A stretch of DNA of 64,000 bases from Ceratothoa steindachneri (lineage: Eukaryota > Arthropoda > Malacostraca > Isopoda > Cymothoidae). The position numbers and the translations under genes are program-made. The notes under the pieces were generated by a model. The model was not told where the DNA came from. It saw nothing but the letters and a program-made list of their open reading frames with translations, and ran no database searches. Shown here one piece after another: positions 23,076-34,259 of the stretch. Each line of letters opens with the position of its first letter. Positions within the stretch are counted from its first letter, which is position 1. The DNA lies in the NCBI GenBank assembly GCA_963969495.1, contig OZ018323.1, forward strand, positions 79,432,919 to 79,496,918, written 5' to 3'.

Positions 23076-24007
23076 TTATTCGTTTTCCGTTTTGTTTGTA
23101 CTATCTGTTAAGTTATCGGTGTTTCTTATTCTTTTTCTGGTTCTTCTTTCGTTTCCCCTGGGTTTCCCCTCTGATGCCTGCGTTCGAGGGTCCTTCTGGT
23201 AATTCATCTCTGGGTGATGGACACCTTTTACTTGCGGATTTAGATCTGTTAAATCTTTGGGCTTTCTTGCGAGTAACCCGTGTGTACTCTTGCTCTGTGC
23301 CTTCGGAAGTATTTTCAGTCTCTGAGTCATCGCTGTTTGTATCCTCTTCTGTTTCTGCTGCCTGTTAGTTTCCTTTCGCCTCTTCAATTAACTCATATTT
23401 TGTCTTTTCTGTGACTTTGATTTTGAAAATCGCCGATTAGTAGATTTCTTTGGGGAATTTCATCGGTTTGAGCCCGTTTTCCTGTAACATGCTGTTGAGT
23501 GTTGTTGCGTAACTTCCAAGCTTAGCTATGTTCGTCACTTGGGCATTTAATATACAAGTAAGTATTTTGGCGTTGAGAGTACCGTCCAAATTTGTCTGTA
23601 TTGCCGTTCTTTGTCAATCATCTTTTGCCATTGATGCCTATGAGTTTTTTATTTAGGTTACTATTATTTCTGTTTGGGTCTGTTTCTTTTCTCTTTATAA
23701 TTTCTCTTCTTCTGGGACAGATCACGGCCATAGTTCTTTGTCCCCCTTGGCAGTTAATGCATCTTTTATCTGTGTTGTTGCAGGAACGCCAAGAATGGCC
23801 TTCAGTTCCACATTCCGAACAGATGATTAGGCCATTTGGAGGGCAATTTTGAATCGTATGTTCTTCCAACACATAATATCTGAAGCATATCTGTATGCTT
23901 GTAAAGACGTCTCTTTGCATGTGAGCGGATGTGATTCTCATGTTGAAAGCGAGAAGTCCCTGTTCGATGATCCTTGAAGCCATTTCGGTAGATTCGCAAA
24001 ATGACAT
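23076..24007 (-). pseudogene. LINE ORF1 (gag-like, CCHC), copy L2, 5'-truncated
   Basis: Begins at the truncation with ESTEMASRIIEQGLLAFNMRI, which aligns with the L6 and L4 gag. Three zinc knuckles follow: CFRYYVLEEHTIQNC (second Cys changed to Tyr), CSECGTEGHSWRSC and CINCQGGQRTMAVIC, then PRRREIIKRKE. The lower part (23,387-23,076) is Lys/Arg/Gln-rich. ORF1 proteins of this kind bind LINE RNA in a cytoplasmic particle. It lies directly upstream of ORF2, consistent with a two-ORF transcript. Missing its first ~100 residues and containing stops. Confidence 0.8.
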
Positions 24008-24088
24008 CTAGTCAGACATTGGACATTGGATATAATAAGTTGTGAAATGAAAATATGCATATACACACATATAATAAGATTGCAATTG

Positions 24089-24090
<2 letters not shown>

Positions 24091-24147
<57 letters not shown>
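24091..24147. repeat. (AT)n microsatellite, 57 bp
   Basis: Perfect AT dinucleotide run. It sits at the join between the truncated 5' end of L2 and the 3' end of L3, so it may be the simple-repeat tail of L3. Confidence 0.95.
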
Positions 24148-24150
<3 letters not shown>

Positions 24151-24606
24151 GTAGGAGATGGATAAATAGGAATAGATTTCCCTGGTGAAAGGGAGACCGA
24201 AGGGTAGAAAATCCTTGTTGATAGGGAATCGTGGCGTTTATCTGAGATTGGTGTTCTTCTCATTGTTTCTGGTAATATATTCAAGTTCTTTTGCGTACTC
24301 TTTTTCTGTTTTTTTGTTGAGGTTGTTCTTGGTTTGTGATAGTATTGTATGTTTGTTTGTGTTGTTCCTGGTTTCTGATGGTATTGCTTGTTTATTTGTG
24401 TGTTTTCATTTTGTTTCATGTAGATTATGGTAGTTTCTTGTGGCGTTCAATCCTTTGTAGGTTTTTTCTGTATCTTTTGTATTTCTCTCGTTCGTTTATG
24501 TATTCTTAGTGTTCTTTTTATTGTATATTCTTTGCGTAGTTTATTGTTTGTCGTTGTTTCATATGTCTTATGTGTAGATTAGTTCTTCTTGTATTTCGGT
24601 CTGTGC

Positions 24607-27270
24607 TTAACTACTGATGAAGTCTAGCGTTCTTCTGTGTATGTCCTCCAACGGGATGTCAATGTATCTCTGATAGATTTCGTCCATCATGTATCGTGGG
24701 ACCTTCTCCTAGATTTTTAGGGCTCTTCTTTGCAGTTCGAAGTTAATTGGGGTCATCTGGGTCATCTGATGTAGGTTACTCTGCCTCCTTCTTTTTCTCC
24801 TCCTAACGTTAGTGATTAAGAGTACTCCTTTATTTTGTACCCTTTGGAGGAGTCGTAATTTCTTTTTGGAACTAGTGTTGATAGGTATAGGTGGATGCAG
24901 TAGCTTTGATCTTATGAACGCGTTGTAGATCTTCCTTTTGTTGGTCATGTTCAGGTTTTGGAACCTGAATAGCTTGGTGAGCTCGACCTTCGCTCGGGCT
25001 GCTGTCTGAGCAACGTGGCTTCCGTATCCATTTTAACCTATCTTTAGTCCTAGTACTGTCCCATCAGTGCTGTATGGAATGTGGGCGTCATCTGTTTCGA
25101 TATGGGCCCGTTTCCTCCGGAAGAATGGTATCACCTTAAATTTCTGAGTGTTAGTGGTGATTTTCCATCTTCTTTCATACCTGTTGACATGGTCGATTTC
25201 TCTGGCTGTAATTTGTGCCATGAGTTCAGGACTTTTGAAGGGGGCAGTAATGATCTGAGATATGTCCTCAGCGAACTGGATGTACAGCAAGTCTTTCCTG
25301 ACCAGATCGGGTAGATCGAAAGTGTATATATTATATAGGAGGTGGCTTAGGCACGCTCCTTGCTGTACGCCTGCAGTTAGCTCGAAGTCTGGTCCCGTGT
25401 GGTCGTATATTTGTATATACACTATCCTGTCTGTCACATAGTCACATAGAATTTTCTCTAGTCTTGGGTTTTGTCCAAGTCTTAATATTTTGTACTGAAA
25501 CCCAGTCTTCATACTTTGTCAAATGCCTTCTTAACGTCTCTGAACACCAGAATTGCATACCTTTTTTGGCTAGCAATCTTAGCCAGTTTTTCTGTGATGA
25601 ATGCTAGCACCGTATAAGTCTCTCTCCATCTTCTGAATCCATGCTGGTGTTGGTTATGGAGGTTGTTATCCTCCATAAATTCTTGGATTCTATTAGCAAG
25701 GACCTTTTCGAAGACCTTGCCTGCCACTTCTAGGAGGGAAGTGGGCCTGAAGTTTGCTGGTGTGTCCGGCGGTTTTCTAACTTTTCGAATGAAGATCATT
25801 TTAGCGATCTTCCATTCGTCCGGAAAATAGCCAACGTTCAGGCACGTATTCATTATATTGACCAGCCTTTGTGAGATGGTACGGGGGACGTTCAAGAAGT
25901 TAAGTTTGGTCAATTCCGTTTTTCATGGTGCTCTCTGTTTGAAGGTACGTAGCGTCGTTAAGATTTTTTCTTCCGTAATTTTCCGTCCATAACCAGTCAT
26001 CTCTCTGTCAGCAGTTGTATTGTTGAAAGGGTATCTCCTGTCTAGTTCTTTTCTTAGTTGGTCGCGAATGTGTTCCTCAAAGTCTAGGTCAAAGTGTTCG
26101 TTCTCTTCCGGTGTGATGGAAAATACATGATTCCAATAGTCTCTGAACTCTTCTTCCGTTTCTGTTGCGTCCATTTCTGTCTCATCATCTTTGTTAAGGA
26201 GAATGTATTTGCAAGGTGGCTTACCCTTTAATCTTGATAGTGTATTCCAAAATGTTTGGGGATCCACTTCTTCGTCTAGTTTGTGTATGAAGTCATTCCA
26301 AAGTGCTGTTTGTTGTTCTGTTATCTATGTCTTCATTTCAGTCCTTAGTGTTCTTAACCGTCTTCTTTTAACTCTGTCTGTGCCAGTCAGTCTAATTTCT
26401 TCAAATAGTCTTTTGCATTCGTCGATTAGATCATATAGCTCCTCTGTCTACCTTGGTGCTGGTACTGTTGCGCGGTCCGCCTCCAACAATACCTCCCTTA
26501 ACCATGCCAGTTCCTAGTCGATCTCCTCCAGGGCGGCTTCTTCGAGTGGTCGAACTCTGAACTCACCGAGAAGGATACGATACTCTTCCCAGTTCGCTAG
26601 AGAGAAGCATTTTCTCTCCCTGACGGGTATCTGTATTGGGCTTGCGGATATTTTAATCATGATGGCGACGTGGTCGCTTGGGATTAGTGGGCCGGGTTAG
26701 ATATAGTAATTGTAGGAAATTGTGAACTGGTCAGGGTGATATCCGGCTTGGTCGCGCAGGCTTTGGTGATATATTTGGGGAAGTCGGGTCTAATGCGGGC
26801 AACAATACCCCTGTCAATAAGGTTCTTCAAGTTCTTCCCTTTCTTGTTTAGACATCCGGTGTATCCGGATTCCTAGCATCTGGCGTTGAGGTCTTCCCCA
26901 AACAAGACTGTTCTCCCGTGTGAAAAAAGTTGAAGAAAATTGTGCATTGGGATATAATCTCGTCTTGGAGGTTGGTACCCTGTGGACACTACCAGGGGCC
27001 CCAGGGTGGTTTGGATCTCAATGGCCAGATAGGATTCGTCTGAAGATTGTAGTGTTTTGAACTGAATTCCTCTTTTGATTGCGATGGCAGCGCCATCGAA
27101 TCGTTCCAAGCTGGGGTTTTTGGAGATGACATTGTAGCTGAAGATCTTTATTTGTTCTTTTGCGCGGTACTTACTCCATGTTCGGAGATTAGTACTCTTT
27201 CAGGGTCGCATTGTCTAATTATGTTGCCGTATGTTGTTTGTTTGTTGTCCCATCCCTCAGCGTTCATCTG
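24607..27270 (-). pseudogene. LINE ORF2 (endonuclease-reverse transcriptase), copy L3
   Basis: Endonuclease blocks are FDGAAIAIKRGIQFK, STGYQPPRRDY, GEDLNARC and ATKPDITLT. RT blocks are NFRPTSLLEVAGKVFEKVLANR, QHGFRRWRE, VKKAFDKV, GFQYKILRLGQNPRLEKILCDYV, GVQQGACLS and the box FAEDISQII at 25,264-25,275 (Glu in place of the first catalytic Asp). Thumb blocks include YERRWKITTNTQKFKVIP and TVLGLKIG. The last block reads IPLEDIHRRTLDFISS before TAA at 24,607. The RT region (25,512-25,033) is open for 159 codons, but frameshifts occur near 25,510, 25,920 and 26,870. Inactive. Confidence 0.87.
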
Positions 27271-27830
27271 TAGAATTGTTGTCTTTTGTTAGTCTGTCCA
27301 TGTTGTCTATAGTTTTGTTGTTCCTTTTGTCGTGCTTCTTTGGGGTAGAAAGGCTAGGTGGTGGGAATCTAGTTTTTACGGATCTTTTCTTATTGAATTC
27401 AGCGGCTGTGATCGTGGTGAAGGCTTCCTGGTTCAATCGAACCATCCCAAGGAGGAGGGCTTCTTCAACCACCTTCTCCGGGATGTCATCGTCATATTCC
27501 CATTTGTACATACCTGTTGTCACGCCCTCACTGATAGTTTTGTCTGTTAGGGCGTTGGAGAATGGGTTGTGAGCCGTAGTATAGATTTTCAAGTTTATTT
27601 TCCTGCCGTGATATTTATGCTTATGATCCTTTGATGTTGAGGTAGATCTTACTCTTTGTCGGTTGGGGGATCTTTTACTGCTGGCACCTTGCTGGAAGGA
27701 TTAGTTTGCTGCTGGAGTTGGTGTTACTTCTTCAACTATTGGCTTGGGTGACTCTATTGTAAGATGTTGGACTGCAGTCTGCTGGTTTTCTACTACTGGG
27801 GGTGCGGGAACTGTCTCCATAATAAATAAA
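27257..27830 (-). pseudogene. LINE ORF1 C-terminal part, copy L3
   Basis: An open stretch of 111 codons (27,592-27,257) contains YKWEYDDDIPEKVVEEALLLG and QEAFTTITAAEFNKKR. This is a conserved gag C-terminal domain also visible in L5 and, in altered form, at the end of P3 (DKWTYEGPW). Upstream is a Pro/Ser-rich part with a stop. It overlaps the ORF2 start by a few codons in a different frame. Zinc knuckles are missing because the copy is 5'-truncated. Confidence 0.7.
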
Positions 27831-28238
27831 GAAGTTGGATTTGAACCTGTATCATTAAGCACTCATCGCTTATATGACCAAGACGCTGATATATATTACT
27901 ATAAGTCGTTCAAATCTTTGGATTCGTGTACTAATTTAGCTTGATAAATGTTAACTTGACGTGTAGTTTGGTTGTTTAGATTCCTCTTATGTTTTTTGGT
28001 TTCTACATCAATTCTTACGTGTCTTATTTGGTTTTGTAAATGTTTTTGCTATATTCATCTTTTGTTGTTAGTATTCGTGTTTTGTGTGTTCTGTGATTCG
28101 TACTTACCTATTTTCTTCATTTTTATTCTTCATTGTTTTCACTAGGTAGTTGTGATCTTCTTTGTTTTTGAGGTAAAATCGGTTTGGTTCGTCGTTATCG
28201 GTTGCTTTTCATCATCGGTTTTGGTCGATAATTTTTTC

Positions 28239-30958
28239 CTATGTAAAAAATGGGACAATTGTGCCTCCAAGCTTGCTGACGCTGCTTGGGAATCTTGCGC
28301 GACTGGGACCTTGTTGATTTTCTACGATGAGTGCTCTAAATTCTTCGTTGCTATACATTGTAATTTTCTCTTTCATATTTGACGCTCTTTCCTTTAAGAT
28401 AGTATTGAGCGGTTTGATATCCACCGCTCTGTGCAAACCCACTTGCTTCCTCCTATCCCTCCTTCGTGTATTGATGATGAGATACATACAATTATTTTGT
28501 ACCTTCTGCATTTATTTTAGAGACCCCGAACAGAGATGCTGAGGGATAGATGAGGGTGGGTCTGACTAGAGTCATATACAGTTTCTTTTTATTCTTTTGG
28601 CTGAGGTTTCTGAAGCTGTAGAGGGTTCTGACTGCCGAAGATGGTTTTTGGATCCGTTCTGTGAGGTGCTTCATGTACCCGTTAGAAGTGACCTTCATTC
28701 CGAGTACATTGCACTCGTTCGTGTAGGGATAACGCGTATCCCCCAATCTCACATATGCTGTTTCTCTTCTTCCTAATGGGACGATCTTGAATTTGTCGCC
28801 ATTCATTCGGATTTTCCATTTTGATTCATAAATGTTGATTTTTTCTTATTTCCTTGGCAGTCATTCGAGCTTACCAAGGTGCGTTTCTATATCCACTAAC
28901 TGAGTTGACTTATGTCATCGGCGAACTGGATATTCAGGCTAGTGGGGTGGGTTGGCTCTGGGATGTCGGCAGTATATATCGAGTATAATGTTAGACTGAG
29001 GCACCCACCTTGAGGTAATCCTGCCTTTAGATTAAAGGTGAGACCGTCCGTGCACCCTATACTGATGTAGGCCGACCTCTCCTTAACATAATCACAGAGG
29101 ACTTTTTCAAGTTTTGCGCTCAAATCCAGCTGGAGGATCTTGTATTGCATCCCCCTTAGCCCTACTTTATAAAATGCCTTTGACACGTCTTGCATACTAT
29201 GTCGATATAGCTCCTGTTTTTCTTTGCTTCAGCAATCTTTTCCATGATGACATTTATTGCCATCTCAGTGCTTCTCTTCTTTCTGAAGCCGTATTTCTGT
29301 TCGTTGTAAAGCGAATTTTCCTCCAAGTGCTCGACGAGTCTTCTGTTCAGTATCTTCTCTAAGAGTTTCCCCCCAATTTCCAGAACAGATATTGGGGGAT
29401 AACTCTCCTTCCTCGTCGTTGGCTTTCCACGTTTGCAATAAAGATCCTTTTTGCCGTTTTGTATGCGCCAGGAAAGCAGTCTACATTTAGGCAGGAATTA
29501 AAGATGTTGAGTAAACCTTCCCGCACGCATCTCAAGGCTTTGACTAAATTTAACTTTGTCAAACCTGACCGTCCTGGAGCTTTTTGCTTAAATGAATGGA
29601 GCATGCTTTCTAGTTCTTCTAGCGTCACTCTTTCTTCTTCTCCTTCCTCCCTGTTTACATGGTGGTTAGGATGCATCCTCTCAATGATTTCGTTCAGCTC
29701 GTATATAATCTGATTTTCAAAATCTATGTGGAAGCCTTCATTTTCTTCTTCACTGATTCTGAAAATCTCTCCCCAGTATTGCCTGAGAATCTTCTCCATT
29801 TCATTCTCCTCTGATTTAATTTCACCTTGGTCGTCTTCTAATTCCATCTTTTTCTTCTAGGACTTTACTCTAATTCTCCTGATTTTCGCCCAGAATTATT
29901 TAGGTGTTGCTCTGCCATCTAGTTCTTCGATAACTTCATTCCTTTCTCCTCTTGTTGTTCGTAAATTAGAATTTTTAGTTTTACCTTTATTTATCTATAC
30001 GGTACATTATATCACGAGATGTTGTCGTGTTGATGCTCACTTGATACAATCCTTTCAGTTGACGGTGTAAACCTTTCATACGATCGGTCCATTTATATTT
30101 TGAGATCGTTATGTATGTACTTTTGGGAATCGACTCTCTGTCAGCCTCGATCATCTGGGTCTCTAGGCGCTCCAATTCTTCATTTATTTCCTCGAAGGTC
30201 GCTTCGTTGAGGTTCGCTGGGATGTAATTTCTTAGCATTCGCTCGTAATTATCCCAATTCACCCTGCTGCAATTCTTCCTTGTATGTGATGGTATCAATA
30301 TAGGGTTAACGTTGGTATAAAGATTAATCCATATATGGTCGCTACAAGGTATCACTTCAGGGCTCATATGATAGTTAAAGGGTAGGAAGAAGTTGACCAA
30401 GCAGATGTCCGGCTTGGTGGCGCTCCTTTCCGTGAGGAAGTTCGGAAAGTCGGGGCCCAGTCTCTAGACGATGTTCCTATCCAGGAGAGTATTCAAACAT
30501 CTGCCTATGCCGTTGCTTTGAGTATACCTGGACCCGGCACATTGTGCTTTCAGGTCTCGCATAAATATCGTAGGGACCCTTTACCCGAGTATACTCGCGA
30601 TAGTGTGGTTCAGCAAATAGTCGCGTCTTGGGGGTTGGTATCACGTGGCAACGACCATCTTCTCCAGGCTAATTTCTACCTCTATGGCGAGGTAGGATTC
30701 TTCCAAGTTCCTGAGTTGCTTGAATTTTATTCCCTTCTTAAACGCAATGGGTGCTCCGTCGTATCGTTTTTGAGAATGGTTCACTGTTAACACGTCATAG
30801 TTCCATATCTTGATTATGTCTCTATCCGTGTTAACTCCGTGCTCCGAAATGAGTATTATGTCAGCATCGATTTGTTGGAAAATATTACCGTAGTGCACTC
30901 TTTTCGTGGTCCATCCGTCGGTGTTGATACTCAAGATTCTTAAGCTGTCTCTTTGCAT
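28239..30958 (-). pseudogene. LINE ORF2 (endonuclease-reverse transcriptase), copy L4
   Basis: The open N-terminal block (30,958-30,641) reads LRILSINTDGW, HYGNIFQQIDADIILISEHGV, YDGAPIAFKKG and EESYLAIEVE. Later blocks are PFNYHMSPEVIPCSDH, a linker rich in Glu/Leu, FKQKAPGRSGLTKLNLVKAL, then VSKAFYKVGLRGMQYKIL and AGLPQGGCLS. The RT box is FADDISQ at 28,914-28,925, the intact version. Thumb blocks are ECNVLGMKVTSNGY and SFRNLSQKNKKKLY, and the C-terminal basic motif is NTRRRDRRKQVGLH. More than six frame changes. It matches P2 block for block, including TECNVLGMK and RRGISRARFPS. Confidence 0.85.
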
Positions 30959-30989
30959 TATGAGGACTAATCTACAGTTTCTTCAGTCT

Positions 30990-31969
30990 GAGGTCCCTGT
31001 TAGGGACCTTTTGAGGAGCAGGGGATGGATTTTTATTAGTTTTTTCATGGATTGCCTACATGCCCTTGTTCCTCTTTTGTAATTGTTTCTAGGTGGGCTG
31101 GGAGTCTTCGATTTACTCATGGAGGCCCTCTGAGATCTCGTTCTTGGTTCTCTCTTTCTCTTCTACTTCGGGTTGCGAGTCGCTTGAAGACTCTTCTTCG
31201 GAATCATCTAAATCTTCCTCAGAGTTGCCTGCTTTTCTTCTTTTCGTGGTCGTTTGGATGAGGCTGTGCTCATATTAAGTATTTTTAGTGAGTCCGGGGA
31301 TTTAGGTACTTTAATTGTAGGCAGATTGTTTGCCTGTAGTAGTGAATTGAGTTCACTCTCGTAGCTTCCTGGGCTTCCCATGTTAACGATATGGGCGTGT
31401 ATGACGCATGTGAAGATCTTCGAGCTCAATTCGGAGTTAAGTTGCTTCGTAGGTTGGTTTCTGGTTGTTTGGTTGGGTCTTGATGCTGCGGCCGCATAGC
31501 TCTGGGTACTACGGGCTCGAGCTTCTTCTTCCTTCTTTTTTATTATCTCTTTTCTTCTGGGGCAATTCAGTGCCAAAATTCGGTGGTCACCGTTACAATT
31601 TAAGCAATTTTTGGCCGTTGAGGCACAGTCTTTAAATCTATGACCCTCTTGCCCGCATTCAGAGCATAGCTTCTTGTCCTTGTTGGGGCAAGTTTGGCTC
31701 GTATGATTTTCCGGTTTTTAACAGGAAAAGCACATTTGGATGCTGTGGAATTTTTCCTGTTCGATGTTTTCAGATGGGATCCCCATGCTGAAAGCTAGGA
31801 GCCCACCGCTTTTTGTTTTCTGTGCCATTTCGGTGGTCTGAAAGGTGATTTTAAACACATGGGTGTGGTTATTAAACTTGATTAATTCCTTAATCTTCGC
31901 CCATAGCTCTGGGTACGGAACTCGGTGGTTAGTTGAAATGGCCGGCGGTTTCTTCCGGCGGAAGACCAC
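30990..31969 (-). pseudogene. LINE ORF1 (gag-like, three CCHC), copy L4
   Basis: Starts inside the gag with ELIKFNNHTHVFKITFQTTEMA and LLAFSMGIPSENIEQ. Knuckles are CFSC-x-PENHTSQTC (interrupted by a stop), CSECGQEGHRFKDC and CLNCNGDHRILALNC, then PRRKEIIKKKEEEARAR. An Ala/Asn/Thr-rich linker leads to a FTCVIHAHIVNMGSPGSYESELNSLLQANNLPTIKVP domain, which also occurs in L6 and P2. The end is Lys/Arg-rich. Putative RNA-binding particle protein; the first ~70 residues are missing. Confidence 0.8.
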
Positions 31970-32059
31970 CAGATATTGGGTCAGAAGGGGAAGGGTTGAT
32001 GAACGGCCCGCCCAGAAAGGAGGTGGGCCAAACTTGGGAGCATTATGCTATTCTCCTAC

Positions 32060-34242
32060 ATACAGTTTCTTGATGTTTTTGTTACTGAGGTTTCTGAGCC
32101 TGTGCAGTTTTCCAAGTTCTCATTTGGTTAGGGAGATTCGGTTGTTGATGTGCGTCTTATACCCTGTTGAGATAATGCGCAGACCCAGGACTTTACCCTC
32201 GTCGGAGTACGGGTAAATTTCATCTGCAACTATGACGTCATCTCTTTTCCGGCGGTTCACTGGAAGGATCTGGAACTTTCGGCGGTTAGTCTTGATTTTC
32301 CACCTCCTTTCGAAACGATTGATATTTTCGATTTCGGTAGCTGTCTCCCTAACTTGAACTCCAGCGTCGCTATAGGAACTGGGGATGATCTGAGTGACGT
32401 CTTCTGCAAACTGCAGGTACATCACATTCTTCCCGACTGGAACATGTAAGTTCAACGTGTCCTCTGTTGCCCTCGATCGAAATTTGGGCTGTCCTTTTCA
32501 TGATGTAATCACAATGACCCTTTCTAGGATAGGGTTTAGCTGGAGGCCCAAGATCTTGAATTGTAGACCTCTCAGCCAAACTTTATCGAAAGTCTTCTGG
32601 ACATCTCGCATCACCACGTCTAGGTATTTTCCCTCAGCTTTACAGTGGGCAAGCTTTTCGGTGAGAAGGGCCAGGACTGTATCAGTCCCCTTCTCTTGCC
32701 CAACCCTTGCTGCTAAGGGTTGGGAACTTCCAGCTTGGACAGCCTCTCTTGTAGCCTGTTGGCTAGAAGCTTCTCGTAGACTTTACCTACAAACTCAAGG
32801 AGGCATATTGGCCTGTAGTCCACTAGATTGTTTTTAGTGATGCCCGTTCAGCCTGGTGCCTTTTGTTTAAAGGTTTTTATGACTGTCATGACCTCTTCAG
32901 TTGTAATTGGTCGGCCATGGTCCGCCATCTCACTCCCTTCGTCGATGTAGGCTCGTGGGTGTGTTCGATGTATGATCTGATTAAGTTCTTCTCAATCAGA
33001 TGGTCTTCGAATTCCTGGTTGAATTCTGCATCGTCCTCAGATGTTATTGAGAAGATTTCCTTCCAGAACGTGTGGAACCTTTCCTCCAGGACGACCGGAT
33101 CTTCCAAGTAGTCATCGCCCTCCTTAATGCGGTTCTATCCTCTACTTGGTAGGCCTTTTAATTTCATTACCTGGTGCCAGAATTTATCGTGGGTTACCTC
33201 GCTATCTACCCTGACTATTAGGCTGTTCCAGATTTCAGCCTGTTGTTGGTTAATAGCCAGTTTTAGCTCACCACGCAATTGTCGTAGCAGCAAGCTTCAT
33301 TCCCGATTCCTACCTGCTCTTCTGATTTCTTCATACACCTCCCTGTGCTCCCTAGCGATCTCTTTCATCTCTTGGATCCATCTGGGTTGTGGATGGAGGA
33401 GTCTTGTACTCGCGGTCAGCCTCGGTGATGAGGGCTGTTATCCTATCCAGCTCCCCATCAATCTCCTCTATAGTTGCTTCGCTTAGGTCAGCTGGTTCGA
33501 ATCCGCCTAGGATTTCTCCGCAGCGTTCCCAGTTGGCTGAGGCGTAGCTATTGCGGAGAGGGACCGAAAGCTGGATCGGAGCGAGTGAGATGGTAGTCAA
33601 GATCGCTATATGGTCGCTGGGAATTGCTGGTCCTGGCTGGCTATGGTAGTTGAATTGGAAGCCGTGATTTGTCATGATTATATCGGGCTTTGTTGCTGCT
33701 CGAGAGGTTATATAGGTCGGGAAATCCGTCCTATCCTCTGGATGTTTTTCCATCGCATAATCATTTGCAAGTTATGACCTCTGTTATTTGTGTTAACATA
33801 GCCAGCCGTTCGGCATCTGGTGTTGATGTTGGCCCCAAGGTATACCATTCTGCCGTGGCCGAACAGGGTGTAGAAGTTGTTGGGGGGGGGGCAGATACGC
33901 TATTCATGGAGGTTGATATGCCGCCGCGATCACGAGGTTGCCCACTAATGTAGGCAGTTCTAAAACCACCAATGACTCGTACATTCCTGGAAGGTGCCTG
34001 AACGAGAGATTCCTTTTGATTGCAACCGCAGCACCGTTAAACCTCTCTTGAGAATGATTCTTTGTGACAATTCTGTATCTCGGTATCTTTATTTGACAAG
34101 ATGTTGTGTCGATATCGTGTTCAGTAATTAAGATAATGTCGGGGGCGAGCACACGGTATATGTTATCATACGCAGTTGCTTTTCCTTCCCATCCATTTAC
34201 GTTGAACATCACAATTTGCAACCTGTTGTTCGGGCTCTCCAT
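32060..34242 (-). pseudogene. LINE ORF2 (endonuclease-reverse transcriptase), copy L5, C-terminus lost
   Basis: Opens MESPNNRLQIVMFNVNGWEG, then LAPDIILITEHDID, FNGAAVAIKRN and AAAYQPP. The DLNAR position reads GANINTRCRTAGY, and SDH is recognisable as PSDHIAIL. RT blocks are VQKTFDKVWLRGLQFKILGLQLNP and the box FAEDVTQII at 32,399-32,410, again with Glu. Next come RFERRWKIKTNRRKFQILPVNRRKRDD and GKVLGLRIISTGYKTHI, and then the break at KKLY. Many stops. It is more GC-rich than L2 and L6. Confidence 0.83.
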
Positions 34243-34259
34243 TCTCTTTTCTGGCTCCT

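Larger units (their letters stand above)
20086..24010 (-). mobile_element. LINE copy L2, 5'-truncated in ORF1
   Basis: Minus-strand LINE most similar to L6. Its 3' UTR (20,086-20,914) parallels 36,440-37,320: shared landmarks are AGGATAGGACAG, a GATGCTAGTTGC/GGTGCAAGTTGC block followed by CTAATCTCT/CTTATCTCT, and GGCGTTC(A/G)AACCGTT. It also contains a C-rich/G-rich patch and a TTTA repeat (20,656-20,690). ORF2 and two thirds of ORF1 follow. The 5' end stops at about 24,010, next to a (TA)n tract. Confidence 0.85.
24148..27960 (-). mobile_element. LINE copy L3
   Basis: Minus-strand LINE, sister to L1. The 3' UTR (24,148-24,606) is T-rich on the plus strand with repeated TTTGTGT/GTTGTT patches. 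ORF2 covers 24,607-27,270 and part of ORF1 lies above it. The 5' limit is unclear, between 27,830 and 27,960, where the next copy's 3' UTR seems to begin. Confidence 0.82.
27961..32040 (-). mobile_element. LINE copy L4, 5'-truncated
   Basis: Minus-strand LINE closest to the plus-strand copy P2. It has a T-rich 3' UTR, a heavily frameshifted ORF2 and most of ORF1. Its 5' end abuts the interrupted RT domain of L5 near 32,040. Confidence 0.82.

Noticed and set aside
27830..27950. Possible tRNA-derived SINE or tRNA gene (GGTTCAAATCC box B on the minus strand)
   Set aside because: The box-B-like word is present, but no proper T stem, acceptor stem or box A can be folded around it.
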